DNA from: Thermosynechococcus vestitus BP-1
GTDB taxonomy: Bacteria > Cyanobacteriota > Cyanobacteriia > Thermosynechococcales > Thermosynechococcaceae
Length of the DNA stretch: 64,000 bases
Direction: 5' to 3'
Assembly: GCF_000011345.1 (NCBI RefSeq)
Contig: NC_004113.1
Location: 310,001 to 374,000 of the forward strand
Shown here: positions 30,180 through 39,081 of the stretch, piece after piece
How positions within the stretch are numbered: the first letter of the stretch is position 1
Layout: every line of letters starts with the position of its first letter
Program-made: the position numbers and the translations under genes
The notes under the pieces: generated by a model
The model's database searches: none
The model's input: only the letters and a program-made list of their open reading frames with translations
What the model was told of the DNA's origin: nothing

Positions 30180-33100
30180 ATGCAAAGCGATCAACAAAAG
30201 CGCATTCTGGGCTACTTCATTGAGGAAGCGCAGGAACACCTGACCACCATTGAAGATAGTTTGATGAATCTCCAGCAGGTGGTCAATGACCCCGAGGCGA
30301 TGAGTGAAATGTTTCGGGCAGCCCACTCCGTCAAAGGGGGAGCGGCCATGCTCGGACTCCACAGTATTCAGCACACTGCCCACAAGCTGGAGGACTACTT
30401 CAAAATCCTGCGGGAGCATCCCGTCACCGTGGATGAAACCCTAGAGCAACTGTTTTTGCAAGCCTTTGATGCCCTGCGGGAACTCCTCGATGAATTGCAA
30501 GGCCCCTTTGGTTTGACGGAGGAGACCGCAACCGCAACCCTGAATCGGGTGGAGCCAGTCTTTAATCAACTGCAAGCTCACTTGAGCTACCTGACCCAAG
30601 GAGGAGAGGCACAGCCCCCTGTGACTGCTCCTGCTCCCGCCGTGGCTGAACCCCTTCAGCCAGGGGTACAACCCGTTGCTGATTCAAGCTACCGCCTAGT
30701 CTTTCAAACGGAGGTCCCCGATCGCCTGCGGGCAATGTTGCAACTCTTCAAGCAGCCGGATTCGCCCCAAGTGCGGCAAGAATTGGCGGCGGCCTGTTCT
30801 AATTTGGGTCAATTGGGGGAAACCTTTGCTCTGCCCCAGTGGGTTGAATTGCTGGCGATCGCCCAACAGGCGGTGAGTAACACAGCTCAACCCCTCACGG
30901 CCTTGGCACCAGTGGTGATCAAAGAGATTATGGCGGCTCGCGACTTGGTGCTTAGTGGTCAAGGCAGTGGGATTCGTCCCAGTGATAGTTTAGTGGCGCT
31001 GCAACCCCCTGTGATTGAGGAAACTGCGGCTGTTGTGCCCGAAGAGCCAGAGCCTGCGGTCTTGGCATCAGCCCCCGTGACCCTTGAGGAACCAGCGGCA
31101 CCCCCTGAGGTGACTCCTCGAGAGGTGGCTGGGCCTGAGGAAGTTGAGATTTCCGAGCCAATGAGCGACGGCCAGGGGGTCACTGTTTTTGACGAGGAAA
31201 GTGGCACTGATTTCCAAGAATTGAGTGACATTTTTAGTGATCCAACGGCGCTGCCGCCGGAGTGGCTGGAGGAGACCCTTGGGGAGGATTTGGCCAGTTT
31301 GGAACTGGGCAATGAAGCGGCCGTTGATGAGGAGATTTCCGACTTTTTGAAGATGACGACTGAGGAGTTGCCTGAGGCAGAGTCCAGCCTTGAGGCCCTC
31401 CTCGATGAAATTCAGGAGCTCTCTGATGAGCCGGTCCCTTCAGAAGGGGTGGAGGCATTCCTTGATAATCTCACGCCGCTAGCGGCTGAAACCATGGCTG
31501 AGGATTTGGAGGCGACCTTGACACCTGAGGGTTCTGTTGAGGAAAGTGCAGCCGCAGAATCCTCTGAACTCGGTCTGGAAGCATTCCTTGCACAATTCAC
31601 CGAGGAACCCCCCTCAGAGACGGCAGCCCTTGATGAGGCAGTTGCTTCCCTAGAAGATTTTTGGGGGGAGGTGGAAACCCCTGAAGCTCCCGATCTGCTT
31701 CCCCGAGAAGAGGATTTTGAGATCCCTGCCCTGAGTGATGTTGCTGAGGATGTGGCTGAGTTCCTCGAAGAGGTGCCGGGTCTCAATGATGTCCTAGACA
31801 ACTTGGTCGTAGATAATGGCGCAGAAGAGGCCCTCGCAGAATTGATTACCCCGCCAAGCACTGACGATCCTTGGGCAGAAGCGCCCTCCTCCTTGGAAGC
31901 GCCAGCGATCGCTGAGCCAGGGATGCCTGAGGTCACAGCGGCCAATAGGACTGAACCCGAAGCACTGCTGGAGGAAGTTGTCCCCGGCGCTGAGGCGGCA
32001 GACATTGCCGAGCTAGAATCTCCCTTGGAGGCGTCTGTACCCGCTGCTGAGACGACGAGCATTGCTGAGTCTGAAGCCCTGGTAGAGGAATCCCTAGCCG
32101 CTCCTGGAGCGACGGGCATTACGGAATCCGAAGGGGGGGCACAGGAATCTGCTCTCTCCCCTGAAACTGCCAGCATGGCTGAACTGGAGGCACTGGTGAA
32201 TGACGCCGCTGGGCCTGCCACCCCCGAAAGCGTCTTCGAGGAATTGGAGGGGTTGATTGAGCAAAGGACAACTCCTACACCCCCACCCGAGGCTGCCCCA
32301 TTCAGCGAATTGGATCAGCTTTTAGAGGCGGCGGCGCCACCGACCGCGACCTTTGAGGATTTAGAACAGCTCTTGGGGCAAGCCACCCCGGCGGCACCCC
32401 CTCCACCCCCCGCCACAGCAGCGCCTGCCGCCGCTGATGATAGTTTTGCCGATTTAGAGAAATTAATTCCCCAACCCGCAGGGAGTAGTGCAAAGGCAGC
32501 CACCCCTCGGCGAACAGGCGCAGGGGCAAAAGGTGGCTCCTTGGTGGAACAAACCATGCGTGTACCGGTGCGCCACCTCGATACCCTCAGTAACCTCGTT
32601 GGGGAGTTGGTAGTCAACCGCAATAGCCTCGAAGATGCCCAAGAACGTCTGCGGCAGTTTCTCGATAACTTGCTCTACCAAGTCCAACAACTGGGGGATG
32701 TCAGCCAACAAATGCAGGACCTCTACGAGCGATCGCTCCTTGAAAGTTCACTCTTGGGTGTGACAACAGCGCGGGCAGCCAATGGCCAAAGAGAGCAGAG
32801 CACCCACGCCACGGGTGTCGAGTTTGATGCCTTGGAAATGGATCGCTTTACCGGCTTCCATACCCTCTCTCAGGAGGTGATTGAGCGGATTGTGCGGGTG
32901 CGGGAGGCAGCGGATGACATCCAGTACGTCATTGATGAAGTGGAGCAGGTGGCCCGGCAGTTTCGTCAAGTCACTACCCAAGTCCAAGAGGGCTTGAGCC
33001 GCTCACGAATGGTCCCCTTCCGTGAAATGTCTTCCCGCTTACCGGGAGCCGTGCGCCGCGTTGCCAGTACCATCGGCAAACAGGTAGAACTCAAGATTGA

Positions 33101-34481
33101 GGGAGAAGATACCCTCATTGACAAGGGGATCCTTGAAAAACTCTTTGACCCGATGACCCACCTGATCAATAACGCTGTCTATCACGGGATTGAAACGCCC
33201 GAGGAGCGACGACGACTGGGCAAACCGGAAAAAGGCCTGATTCGCGTCCGGGCGTTCTATCAAGGTAGTCAAGCGATTATCTCCGTCAGTGACGATGGGG
33301 CGGGGATTGACCCAGAACGGGTAAAACGCAAGGCGATCGAGAAGGGTCTCCTCAAGGAGGCCGATGCCCCCAACCTTTCCCGCCAAGAGGTCTATGCCTT
33401 CCTCTTCCAATCGGGCTTTAGCACCAAAGATCAAGCGGATACCCTTGCGGGTCGCGGTGTGGGTATGGATGTGGTGCGCAAAAATCTGGAGGACATTCGC
33501 GGCACGATTAACATTGACTCTACGGTAGGCAAAGGCACCACATTTACCATTCGCTTGCCCCTGACCCTGAGCATTACCAAAGCCCTCTGTTGCATTGATA
33601 ACCACTGCCGCATTGCCTTCCCCATTGACGGCGTCGAAGATATGCTGGATATTCCCCAAGAGCGCATCCAAACCCTAGAGGATGGTCAGCGCCTCCTCTC
33701 GTGGCGCGATCGCCAGCTGCCGGTGCGTAAACTCGGGGATTTGCTGAAATACAGCCGCCACATCAGCCGTGGCAATGTCTATGGCGGTAGCCCCCAAGAT
33801 GAGGGCATGGTCTCGATGGTGGTGCTGCGCAGTGGCGACGATCTCGTGGCCATGGAGGTGGATCAGGTCATCGGTGAACAGGAAATCGTGATCAAGCAGT
33901 TGTCGGGGCCGGTACCGAAGCCGCTGGGTGTTGCTGGGGTCACTGTCCAAGGGGATGGCCGCGCGATGGCGATCGCTGACGTGCTGGAAATTGTTGACCT
34001 GTCCCTAGGACGCATGGATCGCGAGTGGCGTGGGTTTGGCCACACCACGGAGGTCACCGAGCCCGAGGACGCCTCCGAGCCCCTCGTGCTGATCATCGAC
34101 GACTCAATTACGGTGCGGGAGTTGCTCTCAATGACCTTTACGCGGGCAGGCTACCGCGTCGAGCAGGCGCGGGATGGTCAAGATGCGTGGGAAAAACTGC
34201 GCTCTGGCTTGCCCTGTGACTTGGTCTTCTGTGATATTGAGATGCCACGCATGGATGGTTTGGAGTTGCTGTCGCGAATTCAAAAGGATCCTAAACTCAA
34301 CCATCTGCCGATCGCTATGCTCACCTCCCGGGGTGCCGATCGCCACCGCAAGATGGCCGCGCAACTAGGGGCACGGGGCTACTTTACCAAGCCCTACCTG
34401 GAGGAGCAATTACTGGATGCAGCAGCGCGTCTCCTCAGGGGTGAAGTTCTTGTGCAGCAGGAGCCAACACCGACCTCATGA
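30180..34481 (+). CDS. pilL: PilL: CheA-type hybrid histidine kinase, uninterrupted
   Basis: A 1433-residue kinase that phosphorylates the PilG/PilH receivers. Order: HPt domain with phospho-histidine H49 in AAHSVKGGAAMLGL; a very long acidic linker (about 270-770) with 19-residue repeats; dimerisation helices (MRVPVRHLDTLSNLVGELVV); HATPase (N box HLINNAVYHGIETPEERR, G boxes ISVSDDGAGIDPERV and AGRGVGMDVVRKNL); CheW-like domain; C-terminal receiver with D1352 in DLVFCDIEMPRMDG. In Synechocystis the equivalent is split into two genes (slr0073 and slr0322); here it is one. It lies 18 bp after pilJ and overlaps the helicase gene by four bases. Confidence 0.93.
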   Translation: MQSDQQKRILGYFIEEAQEHLTTIEDSLMNLQQVVNDPEAMSEMFRAAHSVKGGAAMLGLHSIQHTAHKLEDYFKILREHPVTVDETLEQLFLQAFDALRELLDELQGPFGLTEETATATLNRVEPVFNQLQAHLSYLTQGGEAQPPVTAPAPAVAEPLQPGVQPVADSSYRLVFQTEVPDRLRAMLQLFKQPDSPQVRQELAAACSNLGQLGETFALPQWVELLAIAQQAVSNTAQPLTALAPVVIKEIMAARDLVLSGQGSGIRPSDSLVALQPPVIEETAAVVPEEPEPAVLASAPVTLEEPAAPPEVTPREVAGPEEVEISEPMSDGQGVTVFDEESGTDFQELSDIFSDPTALPPEWLEETLGEDLASLELGNEAAVDEEISDFLKMTTEELPEAESSLEALLDEIQELSDEPVPSEGVEAFLDNLTPLAAETMAEDLEATLTPEGSVEESAAAESSELGLEAFLAQFTEEPPSETAALDEAVASLEDFWGEVETPEAPDLLPREEDFEIPALSDVAEDVAEFLEEVPGLNDVLDNLVVDNGAEEALAELITPPSTDDPWAEAPSSLEAPAIAEPGMPEVTAANRTEPEALLEEVVPGAEAADIAELESPLEASVPAAETTSIAESEALVEESLAAPGATGITESEGGAQESALSPETASMAELEALVNDAAGPATPESVFEELEGLIEQRTTPTPPPEAAPFSELDQLLEAAAPPTATFEDLEQLLGQATPAAPPPPPATAAPAAADDSFADLEKLIPQPAGSSAKAATPRRTGAGAKGGSLVEQTMRVPVRHLDTLSNLVGELVVNRNSLEDAQERLRQFLDNLLYQVQQLGDVSQQMQDLYERSLLESSLLGVTTARAANGQREQSTHATGVEFDALEMDRFTGFHTLSQEVIERIVRVREAADDIQYVIDEVEQVARQFRQVTTQVQEGLSRSRMVPFREMSSRLPGAVRRVASTIGKQVELKIEGEDTLIDKGILEKLFDPMTHLINNAVYHGIETPEERRRLGKPEKGLIRVRAFYQGSQAIISVSDDGAGIDPERVKRKAIEKGLLKEADAPNLSRQEVYAFLFQSGFSTKDQADTLAGRGVGMDVVRKNLEDIRGTINIDSTVGKGTTFTIRLPLTLSITKALCCIDNHCRIAFPIDGVEDMLDIPQERIQTLEDGQRLLSWRDRQLPVRKLGDLLKYSRHISRGNVYGGSPQDEGMVSMVVLRSGDDLVAMEVDQVIGEQEIVIKQLSGPVPKPLGVAGVTVQGDGRAMAIADVLEIVDLSLGRMDREWRGFGHTTEVTEPEDASEPLVLIIDDSITVRELLSMTFTRAGYRVEQARDGQDAWEKLRSGLPCDLVFCDIEMPRMDGLELLSRIQKDPKLNHLPIAMLTSRGADRHRKMAAQLGARGYFTKPYLEEQLLDAAARLLRGEVLVQQEPTPTS
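31959..32186 (+). repeat. Four 57-bp in-frame repeats in pilL
   Basis: Encodes four 19-residue acidic units: EALLEEVVPGAEAADIAEL, ESPLEASVPAAETTSIAES, EALVEESLAAPGATGITES and EGGAQESALSPETASMAEL. Each ends in a [IM]-[AT]-E-[LS] motif. They lie in the linker between the HPt and kinase core. Confidence 0.78.
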
Positions 34482-37147
34482 GTGAGCGATCGCCCGCCCT
34501 AGCAGACTTCCTTGCCCAACTCCCCTTTGAACTGGATGCCTTTCAGGCGGCCGCAATCGCTGCCCTTGATGCAGGTCGCTCTGTGGTAGTCTGTGCCCCT
34601 ACGGGCTCAGGCAAAACCCTCATTGGTGAGTATGCAATTCACCGGGCCCTAACGCGGCAGCAACGGGTGTTTTACACCACCCCCCTCAAGGCGCTCTCCA
34701 ACCAGAAGTGGCGTGACTTTCAGCAGCAGTTTGGCGCCGCGCAGGTGGGCCTTTTAACCGGGGATATCTCAATTAACCGTGATGCTCCGATTCTCGTGAT
34801 GACAACGGAAATTTTCCGCAATATGCTCTATGGCACCCCCATTGGCGAAGTGGGCACCTCCCTTGCAGGGGTAGAAGTGGTGGTGCTAGATGAATGCCAT
34901 TACATGAACGATCGCCAGCGGGGCACCGTCTGGGAGGAATCCATCATCTACTGTCCCAAGGAAATTCAACTGGTGGCTCTCTCCGCCACGATTGCCAACG
35001 GCGAACAACTCACCGACTGGATTCAATCCGTCCATGGGGATGCCGAACTTATCTACTCCGACTGGCGACCCATTCCCCTGCACTTTTACTTTTGCAACGG
35101 CAAGGGACTCTTTCCCCTTTTAGACGGCCAACGCAAACGCCTCAACCCGAAGCTCCACGGCCAGCCTGAACTGCGGCGACGCGGCAGCAAGCGGGACTTT
35201 TTGAGCATTCGCTACGTGGTTAGTCAACTGCAACAGCGGGACATGCTACCGGCAATTTACTTTATCTTTAGTCGCCGCGGCTGTGACCAAGCGGTTCAAG
35301 AGGTCTTGGGCATGAATCTCCTCACCAAGGCGGAACAGCAGGCACTGGCGGAACGGGTCGAGGCCTTTTTGGCACAGCATCAGGACATTGTTGCCCCTGA
35401 AATGATTGCCCCCCTCTACCAAGGGATTGCCGCTCACCATGCCGGGGTGCTGCCGGTGGTGAAGACCCTTGTGGAAACGCTCTTTCAGGAGGGCCTGATC
35501 AAACTCGTCTTTGCCACAGAAACGCTGGCTGCAGGGATCAATATGCCGGCGCGCACCACGGTGATTTCTACGCTCTCGAAGCGCACTGACAGTGGTCATC
35601 GGCTCTTGACAGCCTCGGAGTTTCTGCAAATGGCCGGACGCGCTGGCCGCCGGGGCATGGATACGGTGGGTCATGTAGTGACCTTGCAAACCCCCTTTGA
35701 GGGCGCCCATGAAGCAGCATTTTTGGCCACTGCCGCTCCGGATCCCCTGATGAGCCAATTTACCCCCAGCTATGGCATGGTCTTGAACCTACTCCAACGC
35801 CACACCCTTGAAGAAGCGCGGGAACTGGTGGAGCGCAGTTTTGGGCAATATTTGGCCACATTGCAACTGACACCGCAGCGGCAGGCGATCGCCCAACTGG
35901 AAATGGAACTGCAAACCGTGCAACAACGCCTTGCAGGCATTGATCGCCAGCAACTAGCGCAGTATCAAAAGCTGCGGGAACGGCTACGGCAGGATCAACG
36001 CCTCCTGAAAATCCTCGAACAGCAGGCGGAGCAGGAACGGACCCAAGCACTACTGCCGTTGATGATGGCAGTGCCACCGGGGACGTGGCTCCATATCAAA
36101 TCCCCCCTACGGGAGCATCCCCCCTTAGCGGCTGTCCTCTGTCAACCCGTTGCCGGTTCGGGCCAGTTGCCCCACTGGCTGTGCCTTGCTGCCGATGGTC
36201 GTTTGCGGGTTGTTGGCATTGATGACATTTTGGGGGTCTATCCCGATCGCCCCCCCTGTGATCCTCTGCCGCCGCTCCCAGAGGCAATGAAACTGCGCCG
36301 CGGGGAAAGTTATCCCTGCCATGGCGCGGATCACTACCTTGGTTGCCTCCCGAATCTCCCCCCCGTCCTAGCTGCGCCGGAAGTGGCTGCCCAAGCGGCC
36401 AAAATCGCCGACCTAGAGGCCAAACTCAGCCAACTGCAAGGGAGTCTGCCGCAAAATGTCCATTCGCTGCTGCGCTTAGTTCGTCGGGAAGAACGGCTAC
36501 AAACAGAACTGCGCGATCGCCAGCAGAAGCTCCATCAACAGTCCCAACGCCACTGGGAGCAATTTCTTGCCCTCATTGCTGCCCTGCAAGACTTTGGTGG
36601 CCTCAATGATCTGACCCCCACTCCCCTTGGGGAAATGGCCGCTGCCCTGCGGGGAGAGAACGAACTCTGGTTGGCCTTGGCCTTGGCCTCGGGTGAACTG
36701 AATGACTTGCCCCCCCACCTCTTGGCGGCAGCGGTTGCCGCTTTAGTGACTGAAACACCCCGCTCCGATAGTTGGTGCAACTACCCCATTCCCAGTGAAG
36801 TGGAAGAACGCCTTGCCGCCCTGAGTCCGATTCGCCGGCGGCTCTTTCAGGTGCAGCGCCGCTATCAGATTATTTTTCCCCTCTGGTACGAGTGGGATCT
36901 CATTGGCTTGGTGGAGCAGTGGGCCTTGGGCACGCCGTGGCATGAATTGTGCGCTCAAACCAATCTTGATGCCGGCGATATTGTGCGCTTGCTGCGGCGC
37001 ACCCTGGATTTTCTGTCCCAAATTCCCCATGCGCCCCACACCAGTCCCCAACTGCGCCAAAGTGCCCAGCAGGCCCGCTATCTCCTCGATCGCTTCCCCG
37101 TGAATGACCTGCTGGAAGGGGTGGAGCTAGAGGTAGCGACTCTATAG
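34478..37147 (+). CDS. Ski2/Mtr4-like DExH-box helicase
   Basis: An 889-residue superfamily 2 helicase. Motif I is APTGSGKTLIGEYAIHRAL, motif II VVLDECHYMNDRQRG (DECH), motif III LSATIAN, motif V/VI region TETLAAGINMPARTTVI and QMAGRAGRRGMD. A coiled-coil insertion (about 465-520) and a C-terminal DSHCT-type helical domain (about 730-880) match Ski2/Mtr4/Dob1-like proteins, which unwind RNA for degradation. Cyanobacteria and plastids have such proteins (ISE2 is the plastid example). Its ATG overlaps pilL by four bases (34478-34481), so it is co-translated with the chemotaxis operon, an unexplained pairing. Confidence 0.92.
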   Translation: MSERSPALADFLAQLPFELDAFQAAAIAALDAGRSVVVCAPTGSGKTLIGEYAIHRALTRQQRVFYTTPLKALSNQKWRDFQQQFGAAQVGLLTGDISINRDAPILVMTTEIFRNMLYGTPIGEVGTSLAGVEVVVLDECHYMNDRQRGTVWEESIIYCPKEIQLVALSATIANGEQLTDWIQSVHGDAELIYSDWRPIPLHFYFCNGKGLFPLLDGQRKRLNPKLHGQPELRRRGSKRDFLSIRYVVSQLQQRDMLPAIYFIFSRRGCDQAVQEVLGMNLLTKAEQQALAERVEAFLAQHQDIVAPEMIAPLYQGIAAHHAGVLPVVKTLVETLFQEGLIKLVFATETLAAGINMPARTTVISTLSKRTDSGHRLLTASEFLQMAGRAGRRGMDTVGHVVTLQTPFEGAHEAAFLATAAPDPLMSQFTPSYGMVLNLLQRHTLEEARELVERSFGQYLATLQLTPQRQAIAQLEMELQTVQQRLAGIDRQQLAQYQKLRERLRQDQRLLKILEQQAEQERTQALLPLMMAVPPGTWLHIKSPLREHPPLAAVLCQPVAGSGQLPHWLCLAADGRLRVVGIDDILGVYPDRPPCDPLPPLPEAMKLRRGESYPCHGADHYLGCLPNLPPVLAAPEVAAQAAKIADLEAKLSQLQGSLPQNVHSLLRLVRREERLQTELRDRQQKLHQQSQRHWEQFLALIAALQDFGGLNDLTPTPLGEMAAALRGENELWLALALASGELNDLPPHLLAAAVAALVTETPRSDSWCNYPIPSEVEERLAALSPIRRRLFQVQRRYQIIFPLWYEWDLIGLVEQWALGTPWHELCAQTNLDAGDIVRLLRRTLDFLSQIPHAPHTSPQLRQSAQQARYLLDRFPVNDLLEGVELEVATL

Positions 37148-37189
37148 TCTGAGATAGAGCGCCTGAGATAACTGGAGTCATCAAAGGAG

Positions 37190-37262
37190 TGGCTCAGGCG
37201 GGATTCGAACCTGCGACCTTGGGCTTATGAGTCCCCTGCTCTAACCACTGAGCTACTGAGCC
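37190..37262 (-). tRNA. tRNA with CAT anticodon (Met elongator or Ile2)
   Basis: On the minus strand: acceptor GGCTCAG/CTGAGCC, D arm GCTC-AGTGGTTA-GAGC, anticodon loop CTCATAA and T arm GCAGG-TTCGAAT-CCCGC, with discriminator A. The first acceptor pair is G-C, so it is not the initiator. The D arm and the bases before the anticodon resemble E. coli tRNA-Ile2 (CAU modified by TilS) as much as tRNA-Met, so the amino acid is open. As written, the anticodon stem GGGGA/GCCCA has only three Watson-Crick pairs and the T stem has one A-C mismatch. Confidence 0.85.
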
Positions 37263-37390
37263 GGATTTTTTGCACAATCCCCATTATAACGCGACTGTCT
37301 CAAAACTCAAGGCTCTGGCCAGCAGATTCAAGGCAAGTTCACCCTACAATTTACAATTAAAGAGTGCATCCATTAGAGGAAGGATAGGCG

Positions 37391-37765
37391 TTGGGCAAAG
37401 CAGAACGCACCGCTCTTGACAACAAGCTGTCACAGCGATTTATTCATCTGGATCCGGCAGGGTATTTCATTATCTACATTGACCCTGAGCAACAACTGAT
37501 CTGGATGAAACACTATCCCAATGACATCAACGAGAAGGGCTTAGCGGTGGATCCCGATACCGGGGAACCGATTCCCACCAAAGGCAAAGTCACGCGGGAA
37601 CCCGATCTGGTACTGAGCGGTCGTACCGCAAAGGAGTTATGTATTGAACTCTTTGAAAAGGATCGCCAACTGGTGACGATGTTTGACCACGCGGCCTATC
37701 TCGGTCGTGAGCTGATGCGGGCACAGTTTTGTTTGGATGAAGGGATTGAGTATATCCAAGATTAG
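37391..37765 (+). CDS. DUF4346 protein
   Basis: A 124-residue protein starting at TTG 37391, supported by GGAAGGA six bases upstream. It contains DPAGYFIIYIDPEQQLIWMK, VDPDTGEPIP and ELFEKDRQLVTMFDHAAYLG, which fit the cyanobacterial DUF4346 domain of unknown function. There is no signal peptide or membrane segment. Its last 29 bases overlap the cytochrome gene in another frame, implying joint expression. Confidence 0.8.
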   Translation: MGKAERTALDNKLSQRFIHLDPAGYFIIYIDPEQQLIWMKHYPNDINEKGLAVDPDTGEPIPTKGKVTREPDLVLSGRTAKELCIELFEKDRQLVTMFDHAAYLGRELMRAQFCLDEGIEYIQD

Positions 37766-38255
37766 ACCACCCCGGCGCTGGGGGATAGGGACAGTCCTTT
37801 TGATGCTCTGTGCCCTAGTGGGTACTGCCCTATCAGCGATCGCCACCCCAGACTTCAGCGGTACCGTCGATGTTGTGCCCTTGAATACCCAGTTGGGAGC
37901 GCAAATCTATCTACAGCGCTGTGGCAGTTGTCATCTTGCGGTGCCCCCGGAAACATTGCCCACTCAGGCATGGCAGGTGCTGATTCAAGAGACCAATCAC
38001 TATGGTGCCGCCCTCGAACCCATTTCCCGCCCAGAGTTAGGGCCCCTGTGGAACTATTTGCGCACCTATTCTCGACCGCTTCCTGAGGATAGCCAAATTC
38101 CCTTTCGCGTTGGGCGATCGCCCTTCTTTCGCATCCTCCATCCCCGTGTGCAAGTGCCCCAGCCCGTCACCCTCAATGGTTGTGCCCAGTGTCATCCCAA
38201 GGCTACCCTCTTTAACTTTCGTGAGCTCAGTCCGCAGTGGTTGGATTCCCCCTAG
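37737..38255 (+). CDS. Diheme c-type cytochrome-like protein
   Basis: A 172-residue exported protein. A basic N-terminus and hydrophobic stretch (about 15-34, WGIGTVLLMLCALVGTALSA) form a signal or anchor. Two heme-attachment motifs follow: CGSCH at 62-66 and CAQCH at 149-153. This fits the diheme cytochrome c group with heme-binding at both ends of the domain. It probably acts in the thylakoid lumen or periplasm as an electron carrier; the partner is unknown. ATG 37737 overlaps the end of the DUF4346 gene by 29 bases. Confidence 0.85.
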   Translation: MKGLSISKIRPPRRWGIGTVLLMLCALVGTALSAIATPDFSGTVDVVPLNTQLGAQIYLQRCGSCHLAVPPETLPTQAWQVLIQETNHYGAALEPISRPELGPLWNYLRTYSRPLPEDSQIPFRVGRSPFFRILHPRVQVPQPVTLNGCAQCHPKATLFNFRELSPQWLDSP

Positions 38256-38288
38256 AATGTTTAGGGATGGTGAATTCTCCACCGCCCC

Positions 38289-39077
38289 ATGGGTTCTGGC
38301 TCCTCCAATCGCTCTTCTTTGCGTCTTCAACGGATAATGCTGCGCCGGCGCTGGCTACAGCAGGAGTGGTGGACGGTTGTGGCCCTCCTCCTCTGGGGAA
38401 TTTTGTTTCTCCAGTATGGATGGCAGGGGCGACTTGGGTTACTGATTCACCCCAACTACTTTGGACTGGCGATCGCCAGTGGTTTGCTTTTAGTGGCTGT
38501 GAGTGGTTGGCAAGGGTGGCGGTTGTGGCGGGGGCGAGTGACCCCTGCGCAGCATGTTGCGCTTCTACCGACCCGTTGGACCCTCACTCTCCTCATTTTC
38601 GCCGCCGGGGCGGGGTTGGTGATTACGCCCCGTTCTTTCAATAGTGCAACGGCGATCCATCGCGGTCTTGAAGAGGGCTTGACAGTGACACGCAATACGC
38701 CAGTGGCTTTTCGCCTCAGTCAACGGCCGCAGGACCGCACGCTCATTGACTGGATTCGCACCCTTGACGTCTATCCCGAACCCGATGCCTATAGTGGCCT
38801 ACCCGCTCGCATTGAGGGATTTGCTGTCCATAGTCCGCAACTGCCAGAGACCTATCTCACCCTCAGCCGCTTTGTGATGACCTGTTGTGCAGCGGATGCC
38901 TATCCAGTGGGACTGCCCGTGAAATTGGGGCGATCGCGCCAAGCCTATCCCCAAGATCAATGGTTTCGGGTTGAAGGTCGGATGACCACAGAAACCCTCA
39001 ACAACCGCCGTCAATTGGTACTCGTTGCTGAGACAATAACGCCAATTCCTGAACCGGAAAATCCCTTTATGTACTGA
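38289..39077 (+). CDS. TIGR03943/DUF1980-like permease-associated protein
   Basis: A 262-residue protein with two or three N-terminal membrane segments (WWTVVALLLWGILFLQYG; YFGLAIASGLLLVAVSGW; TLTLLIFAAGAGLVIT) and a soluble C-terminal domain containing RIEGFAVHSPQLPETYLTLS and RFVMTCCAADAYPVGLPVK. The CCAAD motif and layout match the TIGR03943 family, often encoded beside a DUF318 permease (YraQ-like). No such permease is adjacent here. The start may be ATG 38337 (MLRRRWLQQ) rather than 38289; neither has a strong ribosome-binding site. The next gene starts 4 bp after the stop. Confidence 0.78.
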   Translation: MGSGSSNRSSLRLQRIMLRRRWLQQEWWTVVALLLWGILFLQYGWQGRLGLLIHPNYFGLAIASGLLLVAVSGWQGWRLWRGRVTPAQHVALLPTRWTLTLLIFAAGAGLVITPRSFNSATAIHRGLEEGLTVTRNTPVAFRLSQRPQDRTLIDWIRTLDVYPEPDAYSGLPARIEGFAVHSPQLPETYLTLSRFVMTCCAADAYPVGLPVKLGRSRQAYPQDQWFRVEGRMTTETLNNRRQLVLVAETITPIPEPENPFMY

Positions 39078-39081
39078 GGCA

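Noticed and set aside
38237-38644. 135-codon plus-strand frame overlapping the DUF1980-like gene
   Set aside because: It is an out-of-frame shadow of 38289-39077 without family features.
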